Of a stretch of DNA of 64,000 nt, positions 63,998 to 64,000 are shown one piece after another. Where the stretch lies: positions 434,001 to 498,000 of the forward strand of contig JADJPK010000031.1 of the NCBI GenBank assembly GCA_016713305.1, in the 5' to 3' direction. Position 1 is the stretch's first letter; each line of letters opens with the position of its first letter. A program made the translations under genes and the position numbers. The notes beneath the pieces are model-generated. The model worked only from the letters and a program-made list of their open reading frames with translations, was not told the DNA's origin and did not search any database. Source of the DNA: Betaproteobacteria bacterium (lineage in GTDB: Bacteria > Pseudomonadota > Gammaproteobacteria > Burkholderiales > Ga0077523).

Positions 63998-64000
63998 TTG

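Overview
The window is chromosomal DNA of about 65% G+C from a betaproteobacterium. Several gene orders point there: xseB-ispA-dxs with folE2 behind, the rsmI<>lpoA-yraN-diaA-dolP block, ileS-lspA-ispH, a sulfate-assimilation operon with siroheme sulfite reductase, a DUF934 protein and APS-type CysH, a type IVa minor-pilin/pilY1 operon, and a proteasome-like gene resembling the betaproteobacterial homologue BPH. No insertion sequence, phage, integrase, CRISPR array or rRNA was seen. One tRNA gene (Thr, anticodon CGT) is present. The species cannot be named from sequence alone.

Layout: 1-456 is the N-terminal part of an MrpA antiporter subunit running off the left edge. 0.7-2.2 kb holds two exported proteins. 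2.2-8.6 kb is a lactate-utilisation region: lutABC, a damaged 2-hydroxyacid dehydrogenase and an amidase, facing an IclR regulator across a perfect 13-bp inverted repeat. 8.6-14.4 kb carries a cation efflux protein, pyrC, rsmI and the lpoA-dolP envelope block. 14.4-17.5 kb has an MsbA-like exporter and an LDH2-type dehydrogenase. 17.7-21.8 kb is a two-gene pair of PEP-synthase/PPDK-like proteins without the usual C-terminal substrate barrel, preceded by a good candidate FNR/ANR class II promoter. 22.3-28.6 kb has a DEAD-box helicase, a PNPOx-like flavoprotein, a DUF1015 protein, MscS, a secreted esterase and a BLUF photoreceptor. 28.7-31.2 kb has the tRNA, two crotonases and a Fur-family regulator. 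31.5-38.9 kb is the pilin operon.

39.0-44.2 kb is ispH, lspA, ileS and ribF. 44.4-50.4 kb is the complete sulfate-to-sulfide operon cysI-DUF934-cysH-cysD-cysN-cobA, with overlapping or 4-nt-spaced genes. murJ and rpsT are divergent at 50.6-52.6 kb. argD-argF-(MORN protein)-argG-ppnP-(BPH-like)-yajQ occupy 52.8-58.2 kb. The right end holds a membrane methyltransferase, a class I glutamine amidotransferase, a retropepsin-like protease, folE2, dxs, ispA and xseB.

A main result concerns sequence integrity. murJ, dxs, the DEAD-box gene and the ileS/lspA junction each carry a single-base indel in a short homopolymer. Reverting it restores full-length proteins of normal family size (511, 617, about 580, 927 and 165 codons). 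The apparent IleS-LspA fusion is therefore most likely a missing T, not a new protein. The DUF1015 gene is also shifted by one base, and the 2-hydroxyacid dehydrogenase carries a larger deletion. The best candidate for unusual biology is the PEP-utilising pair at 17.7-21.8 kb.
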